A stretch of 64,000 nucleotides of DNA. It comes from Cyrtodaria siliqua. Lineage: Eukaryota; Mollusca; Bivalvia; Adapedonta; Hiatellidae. The translations under genes and the position numbers were made by a program. Below, piece by piece: positions 34,174-45,275 of this stretch (position 1 is the first letter of the stretch; the number at the start of each line of letters is the position of its first letter). Location: positions 1 through 64,000 of the forward strand of contig JAWPHD010011246.1 in the NCBI GenBank assembly GCA_037043455.1, in the 5' to 3' direction. The notes beneath the pieces are model-generated. The model had not been told where the DNA came from. It was given only the letters and a program-made list of their open reading frames with translations, and made no database searches.

Positions 34174-37100
34174 TCATATGCAGACAAACTTTTTTTTATT
34201 AATTTCATAGCTGCCCAGCTTGTGTTTCTTAGATCTGATAACTTTCATTTTATGATGAGCTTCTGTTGCCGTGAATAAAATATTTTTGTCGTTATCATGC
34301 GTAATGTCTTTTTTGACAACACATTTTTTAACACCTTTGCATTTCTTTATTTCAGTATTATCAGCTAAAATGTATGAGTATGACTTGCTTCTCAATCCAA
34401 CAAACTCTACGATCAGCGCACCACAGGCTTCATTTTTCGTCTTGCCAATAACCTTTTTGTTATCACTGAAGTAAAACTCACTTTTTGGATCATAATCATT
34501 GTTATCAAAAAGTTCTTTGTCTTTGCAAAGATCAGCATACACATCTTTTGTTCTAATTTCATAACACAGAGAATCAGTGTCAGTAAACAATAATTTGACT
34601 TTTTCATTGTATTTGTTTTTAGCATAATTGTAGTGGAAATCATACATCAAATATTTTGACAAGTCAAGAATACACATACCAACATAACAGGGGCGATTTA
34701 AGACAAGTTTTTCTTTCATTCTGTTTATAGCAAACAAGTTCTCGCTAAACATCTTACAAGAAATAAACGATGGTCTTGCCGCATATTTCAAAAGAACTTC
34801 CTCTTCATGCGTCAGCTTAACATTTACTCTTTTTCTCAGGTTTTCCATCGTCTTGCCAAAAAACGAATTATTCATAACCTTGAAGAAATCTTTTTCGATT
34901 ATTTTTTCCTGCTGTCCTTTTTGTAGTATTAAAGTCGATATATACTTAAAACCACTGGGACTCGTCAAACTGGAGTGTCCTGTGTATCTTTTTCTCTTTC
35001 AACCCCAAACTATCATACAACTTTAAATTTCTATAATGAGTGACAAATTTTTCCTTATCTTCAATGTAGTAACAAGTTTGTTAACTTTATTAATTCCCAA
35101 ATTAAACTTACTCTTCAAGCTCTTGCAGTAGTCAGACAACCACTCATCTTTTATATTTAAACTTTCCGGAGCAAGAGGATAATCATTATGCGTGTCATGC
35201 AACTCTTCTGGATATTCGAGATCACACTCAACAATATAGTTTGATTTCCATTCTTCAAATTTATCGACCCATTTAAAATTACCAGTTGGTAAAGTTGGTA
35301 CATTGCCCACCCGTACAAGTTGTTAGCATCAAGATACATTATATACTTGCTCTGTTTACTACTATCATAGTTTTCCATATACTTATTATTAGCTTTCGAA
35401 TATCTAGTCGCAATATAACTCACGCCACCTCTCATTACTTTCTCTACAAACAGATATTTATCAATATCAGTAATCAAGTCAAGTTTAATCCCAGTCATTT
35501 TCAAACAGGCATCCCAAGATAAACCGGGACTATTGAAGTAATGACAGGGATCTAATTTGTAATACTCAAAGCACATTTTTCTGAAGTTCTCAAAAACATC
35601 AGCCAGCAGCAAAACATCGCTTTTCAAATACAGATCATGATATTTCCCCATGTTTTTGATCTTGAACGTCTTCCATATTTGTTTAGCATGCTCATAATCT
35701 TCATCTGAGATATTTGCATCAATTAAATGAGAGTAGAAGCTTTTCTTATCAGGCAATTGTTTATCTTTGAAACGTTGAAAGCTATCCATATAATCATACG
35801 GATAAACTCCTTTTCTCTTCAACAGTTCTAACTTTTCATTAGAGTATTCTTGAGAGACATATTTAAACAACGGAATGTTTTTCACCAAGTTATCGAGTGA
35901 CTGTGACATTAACTGGAAACTATCTATAAACACCAAATTTGACCCCAACATGAAAGCCATATACTTTTCTATGTTATTTGGTATGACATTTATCGCTTTG
36001 TTGAACTTTCCGATGTGCTGCATTATAAAGTGAGCATCATAACCCCTCAAATTATGGAATACAACAGGTATCTTTTTAGTCAACTTGAAACTGAGATTGC
36101 ATGCATCATGAGCACTTCCTCTAAACTTTCCAGTTATATGACAGTGATTCCTAACTGCCCTATCACACGTCATATATCGTTTATCACAAATATGACATTT
36201 TTCAGCTGCCCTAAATTATTTTTCTTCTGCCACTGTCATTGTCAAATCTTTTTTTAAACATGTATTTGCAGTTTTTTTACAATATTTTTCTTCCTCTATC
36301 ATTTGTTTTAAAAACTTATAAACAGCATTTGAACCTCTGTATGTTACAGCCGGTTTGGAATATTTGTCATCATAGCGGCAGAAAACCTTGTATCCGTAAC
36401 TACAATCAGTATGTTGTTGACATGCATCTGTATACGCGTTTTTTGGATTATTTGCAGCTGAAGATATTTTTTCTGTTAATGCTTCAAAGTCGGCATATAT
36501 AACAAATGGAACCATTAATTGCCTATCATAGTTTTTAAAGAAACCCTTTTCACTCGCAAATGGCATTTTTATTGCTTGCTTGCCATTTAGAGAAAGACAA
36601 TCAGGTTTATGTTTTTTCAAGACTTTTTCTAATGTAAAGCATTGCAGGCATGTTTTACAGAACCATTTTTTTCCCTTTGTATAATGTTTGATTAAATATT
36701 AAACTGTTAAAATCCTTTATCCACACATAATGGTTTGTTTCTTCTTCGACAATCACGAGCATATCACATTCTTCTTCAACTTTATTTTTTGATATCTACA
36801 GAGGATACACCCCACTTTTTTCATATCCAGATATATTAAAACATATATTCTTTTGTTTTTCTATTTTGAGAATATGCTTTCATGTTACAGGAAATGTAAT
36901 TCCGCTGTAATCAAGATCATCAATGTGCTTTTTGTACTTTGTTATTTTTCGGGGATTTTTTGCAGAAGGACATTTATATGCTAAATGGAACCATCAGAAG
37001 CATTCATCATCTGTTTCGATTTTTATATTTATTAGACCTTTCATGTGGTTAGAAAGTTCTTTTGGTAACTCTAAATAAGAGCTGCCCCTTAAAGGCTTAT

Positions 37101-37496
37101 ACTTCACCCTGTTTACGTAATGCATATCTACTGATTCATTTACTCAACCGCTTCCCTCGGAGAGCCAGCTTCCAATTCTACTCATAATTTCATCAGTTGC
37201 TGTAACTAAAGCACCTTGATGTCCTTTTCATTTAAGATTATTGCCGCCTTTGATGTAAAGTAAGCTGTTTTGTATGTAGCCGTGGAAGCTGCACTTCCAG
37301 CTGATTTAGCGAAAGACATTTTTAAAGCAACACTGAATTTAAAACCACCCGTCCTTTGTAATTCCATCTTGAGAAATTCTGTGACTGTTTTTCGCGTCTG
37401 ATTAAGCTGAGAGAGTGGACCTAATCTATCCACAATACCCACAGAGAAAACCTTACTATATTGTTTCGGGGATCTTTCGATTTCTTTCACTCTCAT
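34174..37496 (-). pseudogene. polB: Protein-primed DNA polymerase B (Polinton), broken
   Basis: Starts at the ATG at 37496 and ends at the stop near 34174, about 1100 codons. Landmarks in order: the N-terminal block KTVTEFLKMELQRTGGFKF (about 37380), HYVWIKDFNSLIFN (about 36720), VIYADFEAL (exonuclease I, 36500), VVFHNLRGYDAHF (exonuclease II, about 36050), KSDVLLLADVF (exonuclease III, about 35600), YLDANNLYGWAMYQ (polymerase motif A, about 35320) and LLFTDTDSLCYEI (motif C catalytic pair, about 34580). Reading shifts between frames near 36700-37200, 36190, 35310 and 35000, with stops in the N-terminal third. In Polintons this enzyme copies the element using a protein primer. It is dead here. 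Its end faces the left terminus, the usual place for this gene. Confidence 0.9.
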
Positions 37497-37694
37497 TATA
37501 TTATATATATGATATAGAATTCTTAAAGCCCTAATTAATTAATTTAACCAGCATAAAAAATAATATCAATTCCCTCTTTCAATAACTTACCGTAGTAATA
37601 AATAAAACAAAAACAATAGTTATGGGACCGTTAGTCGCTCGTGTGATCATTTTATCACACGATCTGTTTATTTTTTTTACATCATGTTTTTTAC

Positions 37695-38460
37695 ATCATG
37701 TACTGCATGCTTGGTGGGTGACCCTTTTACAGTTCGCCACTATGCTTTCCTCTTTAATTGTACGATGACCGGACAGGCTGTGGACCCTATGATGACGCCT
37801 AACTAAAGCCCATTGGGACGGTGGCGTTTGATGTTTGTCCATGATCTTTCTTGTCGTGCCCTTAATGGTTTATTCTCTTACTGCTCTGGCTTCTGTAAAG
37901 TCATTGAGTACCTTTATTGTGCATTCTAGGCTATTGTTTTTTTGTATTATATTTACACGAGCATATTTGTGTTTTACTTATATTGCCTATTGATGCTGCC
38001 TTGTTGGTTAAAGATTAGATCATGGCGGGGATTTCTTTATTTACACTGTCCTGTTTTAATGGGATGACAGTAGGGTAAGTGTGAGGTTTGGTGCACCCTA
38101 GAACCGGTTTGTCGTGGCGCGACGTTATGTAACGTTGATTAACGCGCACTAGTTATGCTGACGTTACGTCATTGTTGTTGTTGTTGTTTATGTATTGATT
38201 CAGTTGACAATAAAGAATCGAACCGAACACAACGTCGTTTGTATACACCACTATACGCACATACCCCCCAGTGGTCTACTTTGCCACTGACCGTTCCAAG
38301 GCGGTAGCCCTATTGTCAACCCTTTTTTTGTTTGTGATGTCGTTTGCATTTATTATTGCTTTTGCCTTCTTGTTTGTCTGTTTGCGTGTTTGTTTCTGCG
38401 TTTTGTGGTTTACTGTCCTTGAATGCTACTTTCCCTGTCCGATCTTTTTATATTTCTTCT
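37695..38460 (+). mobile_element. R1 interspersed repeat, copy b
   Basis: Near-identical to 11762-12476, without the 95-base insertion of copy a but with a different insertion of about 158 bases at 38105-38262. It lies in the gap between polymerase B (minus) and the VLTF3-like frame (plus), so it would have disrupted their shared upstream region. It ends with gatctttttatatttcttct. Confidence 0.85.
38105..38262 (+). mobile_element. ~158-bp insertion in R1 copy b
   Basis: Present here and absent from copy a at the same point (ggttt | aaaccccc). It begins gtcgtggcgcgacgttatgt, contains a GTT run and gacaataaagaatcg with an AATAAA signal, and ends near ccactatacgcacata. It could be a very short solo LTR or another small retroelement. 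No target duplication is evident. Confidence 0.45.
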
Positions 38461-38732
38461 TATTTTCCATGGTAGTTTCATCTTTTGGGCTTCCGTTGTA
38501 ATCTTTTCAATTAAATCCTTGAAGTTTACAAAAATTAATCTCAAAATCAACCAACAAAGCCTGCTTCTCGCAATCTTTTCTGAAACGTTATATATCATCT
38601 GTGTATACCATATAATATTATACTATTCGTATTTTTTTAAGTCCTAATTAAGAAAATAATAATAATAGTATATTATATGGTGAACTGTATATATGGTAAG
38701 AGAGTATTAGGTGTTTTTGATTCTTCTGAATT

Positions 38733-39203
38733 TTGCATGGATTGTGTTTGTTTTACATAGTCGACAAAAAGACGCATTGTAAAAATTGTGTTAGGTACAG
38801 ACTTTGTTACAATTGCACCTATCCATGCGCAAATTGTAATAGCACTTGCGAGGTTTTCAACGGAGAACGTATTTGTTTCAAATGTGGGACTCACAATGGA
38901 TATGATCTTGTTGTAGATAATCGGGGAGTTCGCAAGAAGAGCGTTTATGATAGAAGATATCATCTAGAAAATCTTTTGGGAGGGTACAGTTTATCCCCAA
39001 TAGACAAACAGAGATGCGAGGATTTGTTTTACAAAATTGTAAAATTGTTAGATAAGATAGGAGGTCGGAAAAGAGTAATTAAATTTAATTACATTTTCCA
39101 GAAGATATTCGAGCTATTAGAAATAAAAAAAGAAACAAAGTCAATTAAGACAAAAGCTACTAGAGACAAGTACGATACAATATGGAAACAGGTTGAAAAA
39201 TAA
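38733..39203 (+). CDS. Zinc-ribbon protein, VLTF3-like (putative)
   Basis: 157 codons, open throughout, but the first codon in frame is TTG and no good ATG lies in frame, so the true start may be lost. The N-terminal third is cysteine-rich (CKNC, CYNC, CANC, CFKCG), consistent with zinc ribbons. The C-terminal part contains KKSVYDRRYHLENLLGGY and GGRKRVIKFNYIFQKIFELL, then TKATRDKYDTIWKQV, a pattern I associate with the poxvirus late transcription factor 3 family also carried by some large DNA viruses and virus-like transposons. If right, it would drive late (capsid) gene transcription. It lies on the strand opposite to polB. The family call is by motif only. Confidence 0.5.
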   Translation: MHGLCLFYIVDKKTHCKNCVRYRLCYNCTYPCANCNSTCEVFNGERICFKCGTHNGYDLVVDNRGVRKKSVYDRRYHLENLLGGYSLSPIDKQRCEDLFYKIVKLLDKIGGRKRVIKFNYIFQKIFELLEIKKETKSIKTKATRDKYDTIWKQVEK

Positions 39204-39433
39204 CTATTAACCATTTAATTTATACTTCCCAATATACCTTGTCAAAGGTTCAGTAAAACTATCATTTTGCTACAGATGGAGTATTTTAGAAAAGCGTGAT
39301 GGGATTATCTTCCTATCTGGCATATTAGATGTTTGCACATATGACACAAAGTTGTTTGAAACTCCTATGATATGATTTTAATAAAACCTTTTTCTCTGCT
39401 ATTTTAGTTGTGCACGTATATTTGTTGTCCCAT

Positions 39434-39612
39434 TTTAAACCCCCAGTGGCCTACTTTGCCACTGACCGTTCCAAGGCGGTAGCCCTATTGTCAACCCTTT
39501 TGTGTTTGTGATGTATTACTTTTGTCTTTTCGTTTGTCTGTTTGCGTGTTTGTTTTTGTGTTTTGTGGTTGACTGTCGTCCTTGAATGCTGCTTTCCCTG
39601 TCCGATATTTTT
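39434..39612 (+). mobile_element. R1 repeat, copy c (5'-truncated)
   Basis: Starts at ttttaaacccccagtggcct and ends at cctgtccgatatttttatcc. It corresponds to the last quarter of R1, with the same 3' end as copies a and b. It replaces the end of the small hydrophobic-protein gene that reads into it from the right. Confidence 0.85.
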
Positions 39613-39825
39613 ATCCAAGTCAATTATTGGGAGATTTGCTCCAACAATAGCTATGAAAACGGGAACTGCGGGGATTAATACCAATGCGGCGGTATAACCA
39701 ATTATCCCACTTGTGATTTGCAACCCTATATTAATTTTGCCGCATAATTTGTAACTAAGTCTGTATGCTGCCGCTTGTCGAGTCAAGTAACTAATTAATT
39801 CCTCCTTGCTTTTAATTTATTTCAT
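39613..39825 (-). pseudogene. Small membrane protein, truncated by R1
   Basis: From the ATG at 39825 the frame has a TAA at codon 3, then runs open through AAAYRLSYKLCGKINIGLQI and a hydrophobic stretch (TSGIIGYTAALVLIPAVPVFIAI, given here only to mark the likely membrane segment) until the R1 insertion at 39612. It starts 13 bases after the stop of the acidic protein upstream, so the two were probably co-transcribed. I recognise no family. Confidence 0.45.
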
Positions 39826-39838
39826 TATAATAATTAGA

Positions 39839-41178
39839 TTAATTGAAATATTTAAAAAACAATTGCTCATGTTCTCCGGCTGATATATTACCATTTTTTA
39901 ATAGCTCATCGATTATTCTAATACCTTTATTCGTCAACTGTGGACTATTATTTCCCGATTTGATACTTCCACATACTAACTCCAGATCATTAACCAAATC
40001 ATCGGAACTATTGTAATATCCCACACAAGCCCCTAAAATCTTCTCGTACTTTGAAGAACCTTTATGAATTGGCAAACCAGATAATTCTGTCAGTTCCTTG
40101 AATGCATTTTGAGATAGCTTCGAGTATGCTTTTCGATTGTTGTAACGCTTTGTTATCAAATCAATAAAATCATCATCCACTTTCAGATCTAGCACAACTG
40201 TTTTTCCCTGTCTAGCAATAAGTTTGTGATGACCAATAAGATTAGGTATTTCAATTTGAAGCATGCCGTACTGACCATCTTTGCTTATTTTGTAGGAATG
40301 TCTTTTTTGTTGTAATCCTTCGCCGGAAGTCTTTTTTACAGTTTCTTTAGCCGCTCGGGCTCGTTCACTTAACCTCTCTTTGTATAATTCTGTAGCTTTT
40401 ATATCATTAGCCAGCTTAGTATATTTCAATATATATCTATCTTGATTATTACTAGCAGTCTCGGGGTTTCCAAACGTTTCTTTAAAGTTTTTTTTATAGT
40501 TCTTTTATCTTTCGCATTTTTTAGCCTTTCTTAATTTTTTTCTGGATTGAGGCCACGTATTTTTCTCACCAGACCTGCTGAATCACGAGTCAGCTGATAT
40601 TGTATATTTCCAACCTTTTTAATAATCTTATTAGTATTAGCACTTCCATCCATAATACCTGGTACATTAGATGGGAATAGCAAACCATACTTATCAAGTA
40701 CTTCTTTATTCATGCCAGCATCCAAGTCAATATCATACAGTGGTTTGGGTTTCTTAGGTCTCGCAGCAGGTTCTTCTTCTGATTTCTTTTCTTGCTCTTC
40801 TTCTTCCTCTTCTTCTTCTTCATCTTCTTCTTCTTCCTCTTCTTCTTCCTTTCAGCAAGTAACTGAGGTATTCCCTGATACATTTATCTTTCTTGTACTT
40901 CCTCACCTATAGCTCTAGGAAGAGTGGCTAATTGCTGTTCTTATTCCTGGAATAGTAGCTAACTGCTGACTTATTTCTGAAAAAGTAGCTAACTGCTAAG
41001 TTAACTGTACTGACTGATCTTTTATTTCACCAGTTACTGGTTTAAATATTTCTTTGTTTAATTCACGACTAGCTCCTTTTTCTAGTCTTTTTTGAATAAC
41101 TTTATTTTCAAATTCTTTAACAAGAATATTCGATATTTTCATTTTATCTGCTAATTCTTTCCACTTTAACAAAGGCAT
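39839..41178 (-). pseudogene. Polinton protein with acidic tract, function unknown
   Basis: From the ATG at 41178 (MPLLKWKELADKMKI) a frame runs to 40996 and stops. A glutamate-rich tract (about 40790-40850, from a CTT-repeat region) leads into PKPLYDIDLDAGMNKEVLDK and RDSAGLVRKIRGLNPEKN, which stops near 40531. The last 197 codons (40429-39839) are open and include AAKETVKKTSGEGLQQKRHS and LTELSGLPIHKGSSKYEKIL. All read as one protein of about 430 residues broken by stops and frameshifts. Its start lies close to, and on the opposite strand from, the ATPase, which suggests a shared divergent promoter. I do not recognise the family. Confidence 0.5.
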
Positions 41179-41204
41179 GTATACTATAGGGTTACATTAA
41201 AATA

Positions 41205-41797
41205 ACATGAGTTAAGATAGTTTCAAACAAACATGGAACTTCATGCCAGACTGTTGTTTTAGAATGCTTGTATGTGGTAATTCAGGATCTGGCAAGACAA
41301 ACACACTAGTTCACATGTTGTTGAAACCTTTAATTTACTATGATAAGATTTATTTGTTTGCTAAAAACTTGGAGCAGTCAAAGTACCAGGTCTTGTCGCA
41401 AAAAACTTGAAAAGATAGCAAAAAAGAATAAAATTCCAGTAGAAGAAATACTGGAGTTATCCCTGTGAATGATTTGGATTCTGATATTCAAAATATAGCT
41501 ATTTTTGATGATTATATTTGCGAGTGTAACCAAAATGATATTGTCGATTATTTCATCCAAGGCAGGCATCAGAATTGTTGCGTGATTTTCTTGTCACAAA
41601 CTCCCAAAGACATTCGTTTGAACTGTTCTCATTATATTTTCTTCGCGACTCCAGTTAATCGTGAACTGGGCATGCTTTCCAACGAACATGGTGTTAGCAA
41701 AAAGCATTACAGAAAAGCAACTGACAAACAGTACGATTTTCTGTACCTCGATCGTCCGAGGATGTTGGTCAAAAAAAACTTTAACGGTAAAATTTAA
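41205..41797 (+). pseudogene. FtsK/HerA-type packaging ATPase, copy A (broken)
   Basis: Closely similar to the intact copy at 62787-63431. It begins within the protein at a point equivalent to residue 15 or so (FKQTWNFMPDCCFRML), so the start is deleted. It keeps the Walker A motif CGNSGSGKT (about 41283) and, after a frameshift and short deletion near 41400-41460, the Walker B region IAIFDDYICE. The 3' half (41465-41797) is open. The family threads viral DNA into preformed capsids using ATP. Confidence 0.85.
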
Positions 41798-41819
41798 TCT
41801 AATCATATTAAAGGGGACA

Positions 41820-43210
41820 TTTTAATGATCTTGGAAGCGAGGAAACTAGTTCAGGTGTTGTTAATATTACAAATTGTGGTATTGTGCTGTTTGAGTATGC
41901 GAAACATAAACGCCTGGTTAATTATCTTTACATGGGTAAAAATCAGGAAAATATTCTGAGAAGTGATCACAACATGGATAAAAATAGAATTACTAATGTT
42001 GGTAATCCGGAAAAAGCAGACGATGTAGCAACAAGGCAATTTACTCAAAGAAGAATAACAAAAATCATACGTGATGGTGACAGTATAAGTGATACAAAAG
42101 CAATTACACACAAACCGTGAAAAAATTATTGAAATTCAAAACGGTTTGAAAGATGAAATAAAACTTGTGGGTGATGCTTTAAAAGAGTTAGAAAAGAAAG
42201 AAGATGGAGCGCGCTCTATAAAAAGTTAGGCGAAAAAATACAAGTTGGTGTTGACAGTATTAACGAGCGAATTAAAGAAATCAATAAACAAATGGTTGAT
42301 AACAATGAACTTGAAGCCGCTATTGCTGATGCTACAACATAAATGAAAACTGCTTTTACTACCGAAATAACTCAAATTAAAATATCAAACGAACAGATAA
42401 ACACTAACGTTGACGATATCAACAAAGAGTTGGAAGACATCAAAAAGAAAAAGGTTGACAGCAAGTCGCTAACAACTGCTTTGAGCAAAATGGTTGATAA
42501 AGCTGCCCAGGATGTAAAAAGCAAAGCTTTTGATAATGAAATAACTCTTCTCAAAGGTGCATTAGGACAGGTTTATGCAAAATTAAATGAGAAAATGGTT
42601 GACACTAATAAACTAGAGACTTCTATTGATGTTGTTTCAAAGCAATTAAAAGCTGCCCAGGATGAAAGAAGCAAAGCTTTTGATGGTGAAATAGCTTTAT
42701 TGAAACAGTTTAATCAAAAGTCTAATAGTCGTCACACAGCACTTCTTGGTATAATTGATAAGTTGGAAGTAAAAATAGACGATGCAAGCTGGATTGTATT
42801 GTTTGAAGCAACAACAGATGGAATAAGCATCATGAAAGATGATGTTGCATCATACCCGACACGAAAACCACTTCAAAGAACCATTCATCAGCTCTTTCTT
42901 GAACCGTTTACTTTTGTAACAAATCCATTTATAGGCACTGATCCATATTTTACTTTTGGTAATACTGGGAGGATAACCATAAGAAAATCCGGCCGATATA
43001 AATTTGAAATTTGACTTTACTTACACAGGGGGAAACGCAGACACTTTTTATTTGGGTGCTGTTAGCGGTCAGGAGAAGTTCTTATATCCGACAATATAAA
43101 ATAACAAAGGAATATTGAAAGCAATATTTGAATTAGATCTCACAAAAAGCAAAATACTTTATATAGGACTAAACATACGACGTGGTACTACCCAAGTTTT
43201 TAATTTTTAA
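41820..43210 (+). pseudogene. Fibre-like coiled-coil protein, copy A (broken)
   Basis: Counterpart of 58528-59989. The start codon is changed. Frames follow as 41884-42120 (VNYLYMGKNQENIL, then NMDKNRITNVGNPEKADDVA), a short broken part and 42343-43014, which contains heptad-like repeats such as ELEDIKKKKVDSKSLTTALS. A frameshift near 43010 separates the rest of the C-terminal head. Predicted role by architecture only: a trimeric surface fibre with a conserved N-terminal anchor, a long coiled-coil shaft and a beta-rich head. Confidence 0.65.
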
Positions 43211-43264
43211 AAATCTAGTTTTAAAATCTTTACATAGGTAATTAATTGTATCTACTTATATTAT

Positions 43265-44033
43265 ATGGAACAAAAAATTGTATTATCATCAGAGAAAGCT
43301 TCAATAATTAATAGCTCAAATACACCGAGTAATTTTACAACTGTATTTGATAGACCATTGATGTTAGACAAGAACAAACAGTATGGAATTGGGCTTGATA
43401 AGATTATTTCTATGACTTACTCATGGTATGATATTAGCGAGGACTTTAATAACAAAGTGATAAGGTATCACAATGGAAAATATAAAGATCCAAAAGCAAT
43501 TATTTTTACAAATGGAAATTACAGTAATGCTGATATAGATAATTATATAAAAAAAAACATTAACTGTAAACGGTGATTTGACTGATGACTCGCCTGTCCC
43601 GATACGAATTGAAATTGATTGATCAACTTTCACATGTTTAGTTACCATTCATAATAGCTTTATGCTTGATTTAAGGGAATCAAACTTTAACACTTTGATT
43701 AGGTTTGACCAAGATGCGTTTATTAGAGAAACTAAATGTGGGACAGTAGTACCAAACATAACAAATTATATTGATACTTTATATACCCACTGTGATTTGA
43801 TAAGTAATTCTATTGTTGACGGATCTAATGGGGATGTTATTTATGAAATAAGTACAGCCGATCTTACGAGGTCATATCGATGAACCGATAAGAGTCGGGT
43901 TCTGTGGATCTGTGGAATAAACAAAACGATCATTAACAATATTAATATTTACAAAACTGATAACTCCGGTAAAATTATTAATCTCAACGGAGTTCATACA
44001 TCATTTCGATTTGTTTTGAAAGAATTAATGTAG
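43265..44033 (+). pseudogene. Penton/minor-capsid-like protein, copy A (broken)
   Basis: Begins at the ATG at 43265 (MEQKIVLSSEKASIINSS), open to 43576. A frameshift in an A run near 43555 and later stops break it. Recognisable parts continue through MLDLRESNFNTLIRFDQDAF to a C-terminus SFRFVLKELM followed by TAG at 44031-44033. The pattern (a region such as FTNGNYSNADIDNYIKK and then the LDLRESNF block) is that of the smaller jelly-roll capsid protein of Polintons, thought to form the five-fold vertices. The call is by gene position and pattern. Confidence 0.6.
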
Positions 44034-44044
44034 TCGAGTAACTT

Positions 44045-44351
44045 ATGTTTTTATCTAAAGTTGGATCAAAAATATTTAGCGAGTCTGTAAAAACAGCAGG
44101 CAAGAAAGCATTAGAAACTGCTGGAAAACAAATCATAGAGAGTGGTTCTAAAAAACGTTGAAGTAGGTAAAATGGCTGCTGATAAATTAGTTTCGGTTAT
44201 TAAACCTAAACCAAAAGGTGAGATAATTTTAAAAGAACTTACAAAAGCTGCAACAAATGATCTAATTGCGAAGCTTTTGGAGATTTATGCAAAGCCTTTG
44301 TTCTCTGTACGCACGGCCTGCCCACAGTTTATTAACCAATTACGCGCTTGA
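44045..44351 (+). pseudogene. Small lysine-rich Polinton protein, copy A (truncated)
   Basis: Starts 12 bases after the penton-like stop (MFLSKVGSKIFSESVKTAGK), shifts frame near 44155 and continues VGKMAADKLVSVIKPKPKGE. It departs from copy B near 44275, after which the sequence is unrelated. Alanine- and lysine-rich. The role is unknown, possibly a virion core or DNA-associated protein. Confidence 0.5.
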
Positions 44352-44399
44352 TAACACAAAACGAATACCATTGGCTTATGAAAACAGCGGGGGCGGCCA

Positions 44400-44940
44400 C
44401 CATCATTGCTCGCGAGCAGCAATTTGTCATAAATAGAGGCGGTAAGTGCCCTATTACTGTACAGTAATTTGTCATAGAGGCGTTAAGTGCCCTATTATAT
44501 TCAGCAATTTGTCATAAATAGAGGCGTCAAGTGCCCTATTACTATACAGTAATTTGTCATAAATAGAGGCGTCAAGTGCCCTATTGATGTGCAGCAATTT
44601 GTCATAAATAGAGGCGTCAAGTGTCCTATTACTGTACAGCAATTTGTCAGAAATAGAGGCGTCAAGTGCCCTATTGCTGTTCAGCAATTTGTCCTAAATA
44701 GAGGCGTCAAGTGCCCTATTACTGTACAACAATTTGTCATAAATAGAGGCGTCAAGGGCCCTATTACAGTGCAGCAATTTGTCATAAATAGAGGCGTCAA
44801 GATTCCTATTACTGTACAACAACTTGTCATAAATAGAGGCGTCGAGTGCCCTATTAAAGCAGCGTTTAGTTCCCACACATATACACAGGCGCTAAGTGCC
44901 TTATTGTAGGGCATGTTTTAGTCCCCTGTCATACACAGAG
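44400..44940. repeat. 45-bp minisatellite, about 11 copies
   Basis: Unit caatttgtcataaatagagg followed by cgtcaagtgccctattactg and tacag. Because 45 is a multiple of three, open frames appear on both strands (44472-44914) and are artefacts. It marks the junction between Polinton copies A and B. Confidence 0.95.
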
Positions 44941-45032
44941 GCAAGATCGTTGGGTGACACCTTTAAGCGCTTTGTTACCGAGACTGTACACCGCTCAGTT
45001 ATTCTCAATACACATAGGCACTGAGGGCCGTC

Positions 45033-45202
45033 TTCAGTATTGTTTAACGACTTATAGGATATGTTTACTGCTTTTTAGTTTAGTCTTTTGACTGTTACTT
45101 GGGATATGCAGGCTTCATAACCGCTGCTCCCAAATAAATGTCATTATGTTTATTTCGCTCTTCGGGGCATTTAATTTTATTAGATACTGGGACCATACGC
45201 TA
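45033..45202 (+). mobile_element. R2 repeat, copy b (fragment)
   Basis: Matches 12970-13145 of R2 copy a with few differences and is cut at both ends. It lies immediately outside the integrase end of Polinton copy B. Confidence 0.75.
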
Positions 45203-45224
45203 TTAACATAACATTTGCAACTCA

Positions 45225-45275
45225 TTAATCAAAGTCAGACGGAACCGGGCAGTAGTCTTCATCATCGCTCTGCAT
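45225..45275 (-). other. 16-codon acidic micro-ORF at the integrase end, copy 3
   Basis: Encodes MQSDDEDYCPVPSDFD, starting 11 bases after the integrase stop. Same pattern as the two micro-ORFs at the polymerase end of copy A. Confidence 0.5.

Larger units (their letters stand above)
33200..44350. mobile_element. Polinton/Maverick copy A, right part missing
   Basis: A terminal repeat block at the left is followed by polymerase B (minus) and, after an R1 insertion, a VLTF3-like frame (plus). Two minus-strand genes follow, then the plus-strand series ATPase, fibre-like, penton-like and small basic protein. The last four genes have counterparts in the same order in copy B (63431 down to 57426), read in the opposite direction. 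Capsid, protease and integrase are absent, and sequence similarity to copy B stops at about 44275. Nearly every gene has at least one stop or frameshift. The left boundary is set where the repeated terminal block begins and is approximate. Confidence 0.85.

Noticed and set aside
39451..39612. C-terminal half of the small hydrophobic protein frame
   Set aside because: The part beyond 39612 is R1 repeat sequence read in reverse, so the protein ends at the insertion.
44472..44914. Open frames on both strands with a 15-residue period
   Set aside because: They follow from a 45-bp tandem repeat, which keeps every frame open.
44400..44940. Possible CRISPR-like array
   Set aside because: Units are contiguous direct repeats without unique spacers, in a eukaryotic genome and with no cas genes.
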